A stretch of 35,270 nt of DNA from assembly GCF_016901575.1 (NCBI RefSeq), contig NZ_JACJKQ010000020.1:1-35270 (forward strand). The letters are read 5' to 3'. This document shows, piece after piece, positions 1 through 9,049 of this stretch; within the stretch, counting starts at the first letter, position 1; every line of letters begins with the position of its first letter. The position numbers and the translations under genes were made by a program. This DNA comes from Enorma phocaeensis. GTDB taxonomy: Bacteria > Actinomycetota > Coriobacteriia > Coriobacteriales > Coriobacteriaceae. A model generated the notes under the pieces. The model did no database searches. It was not told the DNA's origin and worked only from the letters and a program-made list of their open reading frames with translations.

Positions 1-114
1 GGCACCGAATAGCCGAAAACGGTGGAAAAGCGTTGGCGGAACCGGTGAAAGTACGTTAGCGCGATCGGCGCCGATTCGTTTGCGCAGATGGTGAAAAGTA
101 GGTTGACGGTATCA
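1..114. mobile_element. Probable terminal repeats of an insertion element (left window edge)
   Basis: Three imperfect copies of a roughly 20-base unit lie at 21-40, 44-63 and 90-109, each beginning GGTGRAA and continuing with a GTTRRCG-like core. Several internal copies of a degenerate unit near one end, and a possible terminal CA at 113-114, resemble the multiple terminal repeats of IS21-family elements. No transposase is visible inside the window, so family assignment is inference. Confidence 0.4.
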
Positions 115-550
115 CCCCGACGCCCTGAGCCTCAGTAACTCCCTCACGGGTATCCTTCTCGCCATGCCCGATACCTCCTTGTCTCGCTGGAACACATGGC
201 GCCGCGAGCGTAGCGCCGGCCCGACGCTCGCGGGGCGGCGGCGTCCGCGGCCGGTACCGAGGCGGAATATCGGCGGTATCGAACGGGAATATCGGCGTGG
301 GCGCGAGGCGGTATCGATTCGCGCTGCACCCGGTACCGAGAAGGACGATTACTCACCGAGCGGACAGGGATACAAATTGAGGGGTAACACAACCACAGCG
401 GGAAAAGCCTGGATCCGGTTGTGTCGGATACAGACTATTGAAATATCACAAAGGTCTTCCAGCGAAAACGTCATTTGTCTGAATCCCAGATTGCTGTCAA
501 CTGAGTAACCATAGACTAACTTGAACTGCCCTGATAACCTGGTTATGCGT
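115..550. other. Gene-less left flank with interspersed short repeats
   Basis: No credible gene is visible here; the open frames are short, Arg-rich and lack a ribosome site. The stretch 250-340 contains paired repeats: GGAATATCGGCG at 264-275 and 286-297, GGCGGTATCG at 272-281 and 307-316, and CCGGTACCGAG at 251-261 and 330-340. This looks like a second set of element ends. At 387-394 and 417-424 lie the complementary arms ACACAACC and GGTTGTGT around a 22-base loop. Composition then drops in GC towards the methyltransferase gene. Confidence 0.4.
534..546 (+). promoter_or_regulatory. Perfect inverted repeat in front of the methyltransferase gene
   Basis: ATAACC, one T, GGTTAT forms a perfect 6-1-6 palindrome about 25 bases upstream of the chosen methyltransferase start. 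TTGAAC at 521-526 could be a -35 element, which would place the palindrome over the -10 region. The position suits an operator, or autoregulation by the methyltransferase, but no binding protein can be named. Confidence 0.4.
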
Positions 551-570
551 TTAGTCGGAAGGTGACAGTG

Positions 571-2082
571 ATGATTCCCATGATTGATCTATTTGCGGGG
601 CCAGGTGGGCTTGGCGAAGGTTTTTCCTCCCTACGAAATAAAGAAGGACAGCAAATCTTCCAAAGCGTCCTGTCGATTGAACGCGACGAGCAAGCCCACA
701 AAACATTGAGGCTGCGCGCCTACCTTAGAAAAATCCTCAGCTCGGACAACAAGGTGCCTGGTGTCTACGTAGACTATATGCGCGGACATGATTCGACGAC
801 GTTCGAATCTCTCATCTCCCTTAGGCCGAGTCTCTGGAAGGCGGCTTGCGGCGAAGCGGTGCGAGCCGAATTGAGAGAGGGCGACAACACTTATGTGGAG
901 CTCGGGAGGGATCGACTTATAAAGTGGAGAAAAGTGCACGGTGAAGAACCGTTGGTAATCATCGGAGGTCCACCATGCCAAGCGTACTCACTTGCCGGCA
1001 GGTCTAGAAGAGCCCACGACAAGGCCTTTGAGAACGATGAGAAACATACTCTTTACAAGTGCTACCTGTCGTTTATCAATAATCTACAGCCGGACATCTT
1101 CATTATGGAGAACGTTAAGGGACTGCTATCTGCCACCCATGGTGGTGAGAGAATGTTCTCCCGCATCGTTGATGACATGAGGGAAGCCGGATATGAGATT
1201 CGCTCTCTCGTAACCGAAAGTCCAAGTAACCCTCGAGATTTCGTCGTAAGGGCAGAAAGGTTCGGTATCCCCCAAACTCGTCACCGTGTCATCCTTATGG
1301 GAATCCGCAAAGACCTTAACTTAGCAACAACGATTTTGGCTGAGAAAGACGAGGTCAGCTTAGGGGAGGCTCTCGCCGGAATACCTAGTATCCGAAGTTC
1401 TTTTTCCAAAAGAAACAAGGAAATCGAAGCTGTCAGCTGGACGAAATATGTCGATTCCGCCGCAAAACGAATCATGGAAACCGCAGAAGGTCGAGGGTTG
1501 GCACCCGTCCTGGAGCGCGTCATCTCCAGCCATCCGCCAAGAAAGACCGAGAAGGGCGCAGTGACTTCGGAACTTGGGCCATATGACCGATGGTATCGGG
1601 GACGGCTTGGAAGAAGAGCCATATTGACCAATCACGTGGCGAGAGCGCATCTCGCCTCCGATCTCGATAGGTATTTGTTCTGTGCCGCGTACGCGGAGGT
1701 CAACGGCAATCCTCCCCACCTCGAAGACTTTCCACGGCAGTTGCTTCCAAACCATAAGAACGTCCAAGGGGCGGAGACAGACTCGTTTAAGTTCAATGAC
1801 AGATTCCGCGTGCAGCTTATTGATCGCCCCTCGACAACCATCACGTCGCACATCGCGAAAGATGGCCACTACTACATCCATCCCGATCCAATACAATGTC
1901 GAAGCTTGACTGTCCGCGAGGCAGCTAGGCTGCAGACCTTTCCCGACGATTATCTGTTTGAGGGAAACCGCACCTCACAGTTCACGCAAGTTGGCAACGC
2001 TGTTCCACCGCTGCTCGCGCAGCAGATTGCAGCCATCGTTGCCTGTGCGCTCGGTCAAAAACCGAAAGTCGATCAATCATGA
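571..2082 (+). CDS. drmMII: DNA (cytosine-5-)-methyltransferase, DISARM DrmMII-like
   Basis: This enzyme should transfer a methyl group from S-adenosylmethionine to C5 of cytosine, marking host DNA so that the adjacent DISARM-like machinery spares it. The 503-residue product has motif I (FAGPGG, residues 8-13), the catalytic motif IV PPCQ with Cys136, motif VI ENVKGL near 180, motif VIII QTRHRV near 235-240, a long variable target-recognition region at about 250-420, and the closing QVGNAVPP motif. GTG codons at 562 and 568 are possible starts, but ATG at 571 has GGAAGG (557-562) at a good distance, so it is preferred. The gene converges on the drmB-like gene with a 60-base gap, an arrangement that separates it from the drmE-drmA-drmB operon. 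The family is certain; the DISARM role follows from the neighbours. The recognised sequence cannot be read from the protein. Confidence 0.88.
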   Translation: MIPMIDLFAGPGGLGEGFSSLRNKEGQQIFQSVLSIERDEQAHKTLRLRAYLRKILSSDNKVPGVYVDYMRGHDSTTFESLISLRPSLWKAACGEAVRAELREGDNTYVELGRDRLIKWRKVHGEEPLVIIGGPPCQAYSLAGRSRRAHDKAFENDEKHTLYKCYLSFINNLQPDIFIMENVKGLLSATHGGERMFSRIVDDMREAGYEIRSLVTESPSNPRDFVVRAERFGIPQTRHRVILMGIRKDLNLATTILAEKDEVSLGEALAGIPSIRSSFSKRNKEIEAVSWTKYVDSAAKRIMETAEGRGLAPVLERVISSHPPRKTEKGAVTSELGPYDRWYRGRLGRRAILTNHVARAHLASDLDRYLFCAAYAEVNGNPPHLEDFPRQLLPNHKNVQGAETDSFKFNDRFRVQLIDRPSTTITSHIAKDGHYYIHPDPIQCRSLTVREAARLQTFPDDYLFEGNRTSQFTQVGNAVPPLLAQQIAAIVACALGQKPKVDQS

Positions 2083-2142
2083 GTTTAAATGCCGAGTCTG
2101 ATATGCCCTAATCGTGGAGATCAACACCTGCGGATTCGAATA

Positions 2143-3954
2143 CTAGAGCTCAAAATAGCCAGTAGCACCTCCAAGCGCATCGACCACGAGGAGTCTGTCT
2201 AGAAGCCTATTCCCATTTTCACAGCACGTTTCAGGTAGAAGCGCGCAATTATGGCAGGCGGCAAGATTGCAGGAGTCGGGGCCTTGCCCGTCGCTTTGAG
2301 AACAGACCGGATCGGAAGAGCACCACTCAGCGTCTTCCAGTGCATTCATTAATACATTCTCTAGCCTTCCCGGCCTCCCCATACGAACCAATCCGCCCAT
2401 AGACCCCTCGGAATCGCCAGATGCCGTATAGATAAGCACCCCGTACATTTCTCCGAGGTCCGTGTTGGACTCGCCTTGACGGCAGTAAAGTCTTTCCCGA
2501 ATAGACGAGCTGCCGTAACCGCATTCGTAGCAAAGACGGTTGATGAGCAGATGGGAAAAGGTGTGGATCATCACGAACTCGGGAGATACTGGTGTCGTAT
2601 TTCTGCCCCACCTGCTAGATGCTTTTGCATATGCCTGACTCAATTTCTCAGCTCGTTCGACCACTCTAGGACGCAATCTCCATTCCCTGATTCTTTCTGA
2701 ATTGAATTGCAGGAAGATGCCCTCGCCGAATACCTTTATAGCGGGTGCCCATTTGGTTCCGGATTCGAGAGAAAGCTGAAGGAGGCTGTCTCTCGTACTG
2801 ATGTTATCGCAAGGCTCAACACGACTAAAGCCGACGAACGCCCTCGTCTCCCGCAGCTTTCGCACGAGAGTTGCTCCTGCAAAGTACCTCGCCATCTCAG
2901 TCTGATACTGATCTATTGGAACACGCTTGGATGAATAGTCCGAATTGTCATCTCCTCTTCCAGAAACAAGCACTTCGTACTCTTCAAAACGGTAGTCGTC
3001 CTCTGATTCGGTCACATCCTCCGCAGATGATGCGCCGCGTTCACGGTGAAGCATCCATTCACGCTCCACCTCTTCAACAGAAAGCCTGGGGAGCTTCTGG
3101 TTGAGCCTATCGATTACGAGAACCTTGACATAATTAGGGTCGAGCTGCCCATCAGCGCTTTCGCCAGAAGCCAACAATTCCTCAACCTCATCCAGTCTCC
3201 TCTGGATGATAGAGCTCCTGTTAACTGGCGGAATCCAAATCGAGCTCTTGATATTCGGAAACCAAACATTGCTACCCCCCGCTTGGACAACCCTAAGTTC
3301 TTCGCCACAGGATACGGGATTGTTCCCGAGCCAAGGCCGGTTTCCCGAACAGAGTACTCCCACGCCTGATAGCGCGCCCTTCGCGGTGGCTCCCGCCATG
3401 CTTCTTGATTTACCACAGCTACATTCATATCGGACGGCTGCGAGGGTCGTGCTTGAGCCGCTCGACTTCCTAGTTATCCTATGGCCATCTCCAGAGGGGA
3501 CGCCTTGGTGCACCCATTCCAGAATGGGGAAATCTTCGATATGTCCATGGGGACATATCGCTACAAAACGCTCCGGGATCATGCGTACGCTTTTATGTGG
3601 CTTTTCTGGGGTCCCCTCGCAGAAATACTCGTTTTGCCAAGGAGAGTATTTCATCATCTGACCGCAGGTCGGACAGTAATGCCAGAGAGGGAACTGTACA
3701 GCTGGAATCGTAAGATGGGTGTCCTCTCCGTGAAGCTTTTCTGACGGAGGCTCTCGCAGCTCCTCGACGCCGAGATGTCTGCAGAGACGCTTATCGTCAA
3801 TGAGATATTGAGATGGATCGTTCCCAAACCTCCACATGTCTAAGCCAGCAATCATTACCGAGCGGTTTTTTGGGAGGGGAAGGATGGCACCAATACCCCA
3901 TGGAGAGATAAGCTGTCCTTTTCTTACGCTTTGCTCAAATTCGCTATATCCCAT
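2143..3954 (-). CDS. drmB: DISARM protein DrmB (DUF1998 domain)
   Basis: DrmB partners the DrmA helicase in DISARM; in the known system the DrmAB complex binds DNA and takes part in restriction of incoming phage DNA. The 603-residue product shows the DUF1998 signature HTFSHLL (464-470) followed by a Cys-rich tail (545-578) typical of this family. Further Cys pairs lie at CPTC (94-97), CPHGH (134-138) and CSC (178-180), probably binding zinc. The ATG start overlaps the end of the drmA-like gene by 11 bases (ATGGGATATAG), so translation is probably coupled. Length and N-terminal opening (GQLISPWGIGAIL) match DrmB-type DUF1998 proteins. The assignment to DISARM rests on the combination with DrmA, DrmE-like and methyltransferase genes; DUF1998 also occurs in other helicase pairs. 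Confidence 0.85.
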   Translation of the reverse strand: MGYSEFEQSVRKGQLISPWGIGAILPLPKNRSVMIAGLDMWRFGNDPSQYLIDDKRLCRHLGVEELREPPSEKLHGEDTHLTIPAVQFPLWHYCPTCGQMMKYSPWQNEYFCEGTPEKPHKSVRMIPERFVAICPHGHIEDFPILEWVHQGVPSGDGHRITRKSSGSSTTLAAVRYECSCGKSRSMAGATAKGALSGVGVLCSGNRPWLGNNPVSCGEELRVVQAGGSNVWFPNIKSSIWIPPVNRSSIIQRRLDEVEELLASGESADGQLDPNYVKVLVIDRLNQKLPRLSVEEVEREWMLHRERGASSAEDVTESEDDYRFEEYEVLVSGRGDDNSDYSSKRVPIDQYQTEMARYFAGATLVRKLRETRAFVGFSRVEPCDNISTRDSLLQLSLESGTKWAPAIKVFGEGIFLQFNSERIREWRLRPRVVERAEKLSQAYAKASSRWGRNTTPVSPEFVMIHTFSHLLINRLCYECGYGSSSIRERLYCRQGESNTDLGEMYGVLIYTASGDSEGSMGGLVRMGRPGRLENVLMNALEDAEWCSSDPVCSQSDGQGPDSCNLAACHNCALLPETCCENGNRLLDRLLVVDALGGATGYFEL

Positions 3955-6900
3955 CGTTGCCGCCTCCGTAATACTTCCCAGAAAGTAGTCTAACTACGCA
4001 GCTCGCGTCTACGCTTCGCATCGAGGACGGAACCTCCCAGATGCGCTCGATATTCCAGCTCTTGTTGACTTTCGAATCCGTTCGCATAATGAGCGGCGTA
4101 ATCTCGTCACTCGGTTTGCTCATATACTCCTGCGGTCGCCAACTGGCCCATTCGTCGATTAAGCGAGCTGCTTGTTTTTTTGTCGGTTCAACCTCGCTAT
4201 TGTCAACAACGCTTGTTCTGTCAACAATGATTTGCACGACTCTTTTGAATAGCTCAGGGCTCACATCCCTAGGGTCATCCTGTTTCTTGATGGGGCAAAG
4301 TTGACGTACCAACGCGACAAGGAGTGCCCTAAGGGCGCGGTCTCTTACCGGCGCGGAGAACGGAGTCACGCTCGTTGGTTCGACATTGCAGTAAAGGCGT
4401 GAGTGGTATCGCTGAAAGTCCTCGTAATGGGATTTATCGCGAGGTTTAGTTGGACTATAAATCGTAAATACGAGGCCAGGATTGGATCCGCGCCCAACAC
4501 GGCTGGATGCCTGAATATACTCGGATGTGGTTTTGGGCTGACCGTCAATGGTCATGAGGGCGAGCCTCGATATGTCCACCCCGACCGAAATCATGTTTGT
4601 TGCAAGGCAGATGTCAACCGCTCGGTCCTTCGAGTTGCTTCCAATGTATGGGGTTTCCAGCCGCTTTAGCGCAGGGGGGATTTCGTTACTGGGTACACGA
4701 CTGGTTAGCTCACATGAAGTAATCGAGCTTGCATATCTTCCATTACAGTTCGGGTCCTTTCTCCATCTACGTCGCTGCATCGCTTCGAGGTTCTCTGCGA
4801 TGTTTCCCGAAATCCAAGTGGCTGCCTGGCCCAGCTCCCTAAGGCTGTTGAAATAGGCTAAATTGGTTTTGTATCCATCTAAGACCTCAGGGCTTTCGTC
4901 ATTCGCAAAAACATCATGGGACAAGAGTAAGCTTGCGAACAGGTTGATGACGCTCATCGCCATGGAGCAGCCGGGAGCACATAGGCCGACATATAGCCTG
5001 CCGGGTCGTTCCGGATCCGACTCCTCCACTGCAAAGAAAGAATCGTCAGCATCGATTCCCGACGGTGGAAACTGCTCGACCAGTTCCGGGCTTCGACCGT
5101 ACAGTGAGGCGCATTGTTCTTTGGCATGACTGATTGTCGCGGTTGAACCGACAATTTTAGCTCGATGGTTATTAGCATCGGTGCAGAGAACGTCTATGGC
5201 CGTCTCATAGAATCCAACCATCGAACCCAATGGGCCAGAGATTAAATGCAGCTCATCTTGGATGATTAAGTCGGGCGGGGAGCTCGGGTTGTCACCTCTG
5301 CCAAAAAGATTTCGTGTTGCAGATGTCGTAGAAATCGCTGCAAACTTGTCAACAGTGCCGATAACAAGCGAGGGGCGCTGCTGATAAATATCGTCATCAA
5401 TGCAGAATATGGGAAGCTCTCCAGCACCGTGTTCAGAGAAGTGGCAACTGGGGTTACTGCAGACATAGCGAAAGTGAACCCCGCCCCTTCTACGTGCCCC
5501 GTGACGCACGTTTTCATATCCCAGAACGACGCGATCCCTCTTTCTTCTAGAACCCTCATCAACTATACCCATCTGAGCGCCGCACCAAGGGCATTTCAAA
5601 AGAACGAATGGATTATCGGAACTCTCCGAAGTTCTCATTTTCTTAAGCTGCTCGGATGCATCCTCTCGGCGATTTGGAGATGTTGAATTGCCGACCCACA
5701 ACCCGATTGAAAACTTCTCGGTTCCCAAGACTTCAGGCATGCGCTCGCGTATAGTTTCACAAGCGCAGATGAGCGATGAGGCGCGTTCGAACTGCTGCGT
5801 GGTTAGAAGTCTTAGGGTATACCGCATGAGAACAGTAACCCCTGCATTGTCCCTATCAAGAAGTCGCCTTATGAAAAGAGTGAATGCGGTCAGCCCTAAA
5901 TAGGCTTCGGTCTTGCCTCCTCCTGTGGGAAACCAGATCAGATCGATTATGTTGCGCTCGTCGCAATCCTCATCGCGCATTGACTTTAGATTCATAAGGA
6001 TGAAGGCAATCTGGAATGTTCTCCACCTCCCAAATACCCCATTGGTTGGCCAAGTGCTGCAATCATGCAAAATTGGCTTTACAGCCAACCCGACGTATCC
6101 GCCGTTTTTCCCACCTTCCCACTTTGCCAGAGGAAGTCTGTAATGCAGTTGCTGCAGAAGCATCGCTTCGTTCATGAGGGCGAAGGCTTGATAGGTTAAT
6201 CCGTCCGATTGCAGCAATCGGACGCCTTCTTTCATACGCAATAGGCATTCTTTACAAGATTTAATGTTTGATGTTGCCGCCGCAACCAAATCTGGAGGAA
6301 GTTCCACCGTACGCTGCTCAATTTCGGCAATCCAAGCTTCATATGCAGAACAGAGATTAGTTAATGAAACGATTGCTTGGCTCTTGTTCGATGTCGTACT
6401 CATCTCCATCATGTCAAACACAAGATGGGGCGCGCCTGGGACAACAGGCCTAACTTCGTAAGATGGCATGAAATCTATGCGCACCTCATGAACGCTCTTG
6501 GCAGATTGGTCCCAACAAGCAGCACAGCCGTGCCCAATTCCATAAGTTAGTGTATTTCTGTACAGGAGCTGGTTGTTCCAGTAGTCGAAATCATTTGACC
6601 GATCCTTAGGACTATCCAAAATAGGAAGGAGCGGTTCACTAGAGAATATCGACATCTCGGTTTGGAAGGCGCACTTCTCAGTGTCATCGTGTCCCTCGCT
6701 GCTTTGAGCAACATTTACAAGGCTGAATGTCAACATCCCTTTGGTTCTAGGATCGCTTGTCGTTCTGCTGGTCACAATAAGCTGCAGCTTTGCTTGTTCA
6801 GAATCGCTCGGAAGAGCTCTGACAAGTTGACGGCGCCCATCTGGTAACTCCGCCGAAGAGAAAGGCAGCTCTGCCTGATGGGGGCATCTACGATATTTGG

Positions 6901-7360
6901 TTTTTACTTTACCGCCATCCCGCTCGGAAGACTTAGTGTAAGTGGCATAGGCAATTATGGCGCGAATGCCAGAACAATTCGGAGCTACCCTAAGGGTAAT
7001 GCTTGCTGCAGATTGATGGTAGGTATTCGATAGACTTACCGGGTCATCCTGTGGCTCATCATCGGCAGATGCTCCCTGCAGCTCCGTTTCGAGCGAAGGA
7101 GGATTATTGTCCTCGTCCTCGTCCTCCTCAACCATTTCATCGTTTCCGCCATCGTCGATTCCAATCTCACCTAGCTCGTCGAGAATCCTCATCTGAGGAT
7201 ATAGAATTCCCACTGAATAACGCGAGAGCGGGGAGTCTGCATCATGTCGACGCTCGATGACCTCCTCCCCATCTTCAACGGGGTTTTCGTCAGGGCAAGG
7301 TCCAATGAACTCACTTTTCACAAGCTGGACGATTCGATTTCTGTAGCTGTTTTCAGACAT
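3944..7360 (-). CDS. drmA: DISARM helicase DrmA-like (SF2 helicase)
   Basis: This is a 1138-residue superfamily 2 helicase expected to act with DrmB as the core of DISARM. Visible motifs are Walker A FPTGGGKTEAYLG (477-489), the DEAH-box equivalent QDELHLI (701-707), motif III GSTATI (738-743), motif V ATNMISVGVDI (920-930) and motif VI QASSRVGRG (950-958). A CPWC / CSNPSC pair (590-639) may be a zinc-binding insert. An acidic stretch rich in Asp and Glu lies at 65-85. The frame stays open to 7606, but ATG at 7360 is chosen: it is preceded by GGAGGAG, and a longer product would overlap the upstream helicase gene by about 250 bases. The chosen start overlaps the upstream stop by 8 bases (ATGTCTGA). 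Codon use is less GC-rich than in the housekeeping genes to the right, consistent with transfer. Confidence 0.86.
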   Translation of the reverse strand: MSENSYRNRIVQLVKSEFIGPCPDENPVEDGEEVIERRHDADSPLSRYSVGILYPQMRILDELGEIGIDDGGNDEMVEEDEDEDNNPPSLETELQGASADDEPQDDPVSLSNTYHQSAASITLRVAPNCSGIRAIIAYATYTKSSERDGGKVKTKYRRCPHQAELPFSSAELPDGRRQLVRALPSDSEQAKLQLIVTSRTTSDPRTKGMLTFSLVNVAQSSEGHDDTEKCAFQTEMSIFSSEPLLPILDSPKDRSNDFDYWNNQLLYRNTLTYGIGHGCAACWDQSAKSVHEVRIDFMPSYEVRPVVPGAPHLVFDMMEMSTTSNKSQAIVSLTNLCSAYEAWIAEIEQRTVELPPDLVAAATSNIKSCKECLLRMKEGVRLLQSDGLTYQAFALMNEAMLLQQLHYRLPLAKWEGGKNGGYVGLAVKPILHDCSTWPTNGVFGRWRTFQIAFILMNLKSMRDEDCDERNIIDLIWFPTGGGKTEAYLGLTAFTLFIRRLLDRDNAGVTVLMRYTLRLLTTQQFERASSLICACETIRERMPEVLGTEKFSIGLWVGNSTSPNRREDASEQLKKMRTSESSDNPFVLLKCPWCGAQMGIVDEGSRRKRDRVVLGYENVRHGARRRGGVHFRYVCSNPSCHFSEHGAGELPIFCIDDDIYQQRPSLVIGTVDKFAAISTTSATRNLFGRGDNPSSPPDLIIQDELHLISGPLGSMVGFYETAIDVLCTDANNHRAKIVGSTATISHAKEQCASLYGRSPELVEQFPPSGIDADDSFFAVEESDPERPGRLYVGLCAPGCSMAMSVINLFASLLLSHDVFANDESPEVLDGYKTNLAYFNSLRELGQAATWISGNIAENLEAMQRRRWRKDPNCNGRYASSITSCELTSRVPSNEIPPALKRLETPYIGSNSKDRAVDICLATNMISVGVDISRLALMTIDGQPKTTSEYIQASSRVGRGSNPGLVFTIYSPTKPRDKSHYEDFQRYHSRLYCNVEPTSVTPFSAPVRDRALRALLVALVRQLCPIKKQDDPRDVSPELFKRVVQIIVDRTSVVDNSEVEPTKKQAARLIDEWASWRPQEYMSKPSDEITPLIMRTDSKVNKSWNIERIWEVPSSMRSVDASCVVRLLSGKYYGGGNDGI

Positions 7361-9047
7361 CGAAATACTCCTCCATGAGACTGAGGCGTTGTTTTTCCGC
7401 ACGTTCGTTTTCGAAAACCACCAGTTTGGTAGTTGCCCTCGACATTCCAACGTAATAGAGCGAAACGTTAGAAAAGGACTCGCAGTCGACGAGGAAAACA
7501 ACCTTGCTTTCAAGACCTTTGAATGCGGCGATCGAGGACACCTTAATTCCAGTGAATGCTGAGTTCGCCGGTAGTTCAGAAACGACACAGGAAGCGACGG
7601 ATTCACAAGGAGAACGCGGGGTCAGAATCACAACGTCGTCCCCTGATACACCTTCTTCCTCCAATCGATGAAATTGCTCCAGTATCTGTAGCCGTTCATC
7701 CTCCTCATCCGTCCATCTGATGTACGTGACAGGAGGACCAGCCATTGCAGCGGGAGGATAGGAACATGTAGTTCCACAGACAAGGTGAATAGCAATTCCG
7801 ATGTTTTTCGTATTGCGACAGTTTATGGTAAGCCTCGCACGAGCGAACGTGGAGCAATCTTCGACCATCGAAATCAGAGTCTCTGCGGTCTTTCCCGATT
7901 GGAAGATAGATTGCTTGCTAAAATCTCCAAACAACGCCCACCGCCCCCGGTCAAAGCCTTCACGAAGGATGTTGTCGAAGACGGGGAGATAGTTCTTGCG
8001 AACCAAATCCTGTGCTTCATCAACTATCAATCTATCAAATTGTGCAGAGCGATAGTGACTAATAAATAAATCTGGAAGAGTTCTGGAATAGAAGGTCGAA
8101 TCTAGAGAAGTGCGACGTTCGTTGACGTTGAAAAGCAGAAACGAGTGAAACGTCCCGATATAAGAACCCTTATTACGCGGACCGCATAACTGTGTATTGA
8201 GCCATTCTCCAAGAGCTTTATTGAAGCATAGCAGTGCCACCCGCTCGCCTCTTTCGATAGCCCTGCGGGCCATTTCAACGGCAAGTAGAGTCTTTCCAGT
8301 TCCAGCATAGCCCTCAACTAGTATTCGTTTGTTGTCCTCGAACATATCAAGGCATCGGAACTGCTCGTGAGTTAGCTGGTTAAGCTCGCGCTCTGTCTCG
8401 TTCAATTGAGTGGCAAGGAGCACGGGACAATCGAAGTCACCTCTAAGAACGTCCGCTATTTGTCTAACGTCTTGTCGAGTCGGAAGCCTCCTCTCGCCGA
8501 CATTTCCATTGATACGCACCTGCTTCTTTTGGGTGTAACGGGATACTCTCTTTATAAATACGCTGATGTTCGATTGCGCTATCTTTGATCGATCCCATAC
8601 CTGAACAAGATCGTAATCAGGTCCGACCACATCAAAATCGATATCTGGAAAAACCACTCCATATCCGAATAGAAGATGCGACACATCTGACTCGGAGGGC
8701 ATTCTACAATCAAGTTCTCGGATGAGAGAGAACATGCCTTCGCGCGCCTGGTCGAATGGGCCGCGAGCTTTTCGATTTGATTGACCAAACCTATCTGTGA
8801 AAGTCCACAGTCCACTTTCGCGAGACACTCGCCCGCCCTTGACCTCAAGACAAAAAACACCGAGATTGGGGGCGAGGACCACGAAATCCACCTCACCGAA
8901 TAGGAGCCTCTGATGCCGTGCAAGGCCGAGCGAATGGAGGACGACCCATCCATCGGTTTCAGGGTCATTCTGTAGCCACTCGAAGACTCGCCGTTCGGCG
9001 GTGCTCCTGACATCAGGAGATATTCTAGTGGGCAGCATGAGCGCCAT
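7353..9047 (-). CDS. NERD-domain nuclease / UvrD-like helicase fusion
   Basis: The 564-residue product combines an N-terminal NERD nuclease-related domain with a superfamily 1 helicase. NERD residues are GEVDFVV (51-57) and LEVKGG (67-72), the Asp/Glu-Lys metal-binding core of this restriction-like fold. The helicase part has EGYAGTGKT (245-252), VDEAQD (342-347) and GMSRAT (534-539). A GTG at 9053 overlaps the upstream stop, but ATG at 9047 has GAGGAG at workable spacing and is preferred. It sits second in the four-gene minus-strand operon, tightly coupled on both sides. Canonical class 2 DISARM has a phospholipase-D nuclease, DrmC, which is absent here; this protein may supply the nuclease activity instead, which is inference. 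Stand-alone NERD helicases exist, so independent membership in the island is the alternative. Confidence 0.85.
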   Translation of the reverse strand: MALMLPTRISPDVRSTAERRVFEWLQNDPETDGWVVLHSLGLARHQRLLFGEVDFVVLAPNLGVFCLEVKGGRVSRESGLWTFTDRFGQSNRKARGPFDQAREGMFSLIRELDCRMPSESDVSHLLFGYGVVFPDIDFDVVGPDYDLVQVWDRSKIAQSNISVFIKRVSRYTQKKQVRINGNVGERRLPTRQDVRQIADVLRGDFDCPVLLATQLNETERELNQLTHEQFRCLDMFEDNKRILVEGYAGTGKTLLAVEMARRAIERGERVALLCFNKALGEWLNTQLCGPRNKGSYIGTFHSFLLFNVNERRTSLDSTFYSRTLPDLFISHYRSAQFDRLIVDEAQDLVRKNYLPVFDNILREGFDRGRWALFGDFSKQSIFQSGKTAETLISMVEDCSTFARARLTINCRNTKNIGIAIHLVCGTTCSYPPAAMAGPPVTYIRWTDEEDERLQILEQFHRLEEEGVSGDDVVILTPRSPCESVASCVVSELPANSAFTGIKVSSIAAFKGLESKVVFLVDCESFSNVSLYYVGMSRATTKLVVFENERAEKQRLSLMEEYFDV

Positions 9048-9049
9048 AG

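Noticed and set aside
250-340. CRISPR array
   Set aside because: The repeats are only 10-12 bases, interleaved rather than separated by uniform spacers, and no cas genes are nearby.
7361-7606. N-terminal extension of the DrmA-like protein
   Set aside because: It overlaps the coding end of the NERD-helicase gene in another frame; ATG at 7360 with GGAGGAG is the better start.
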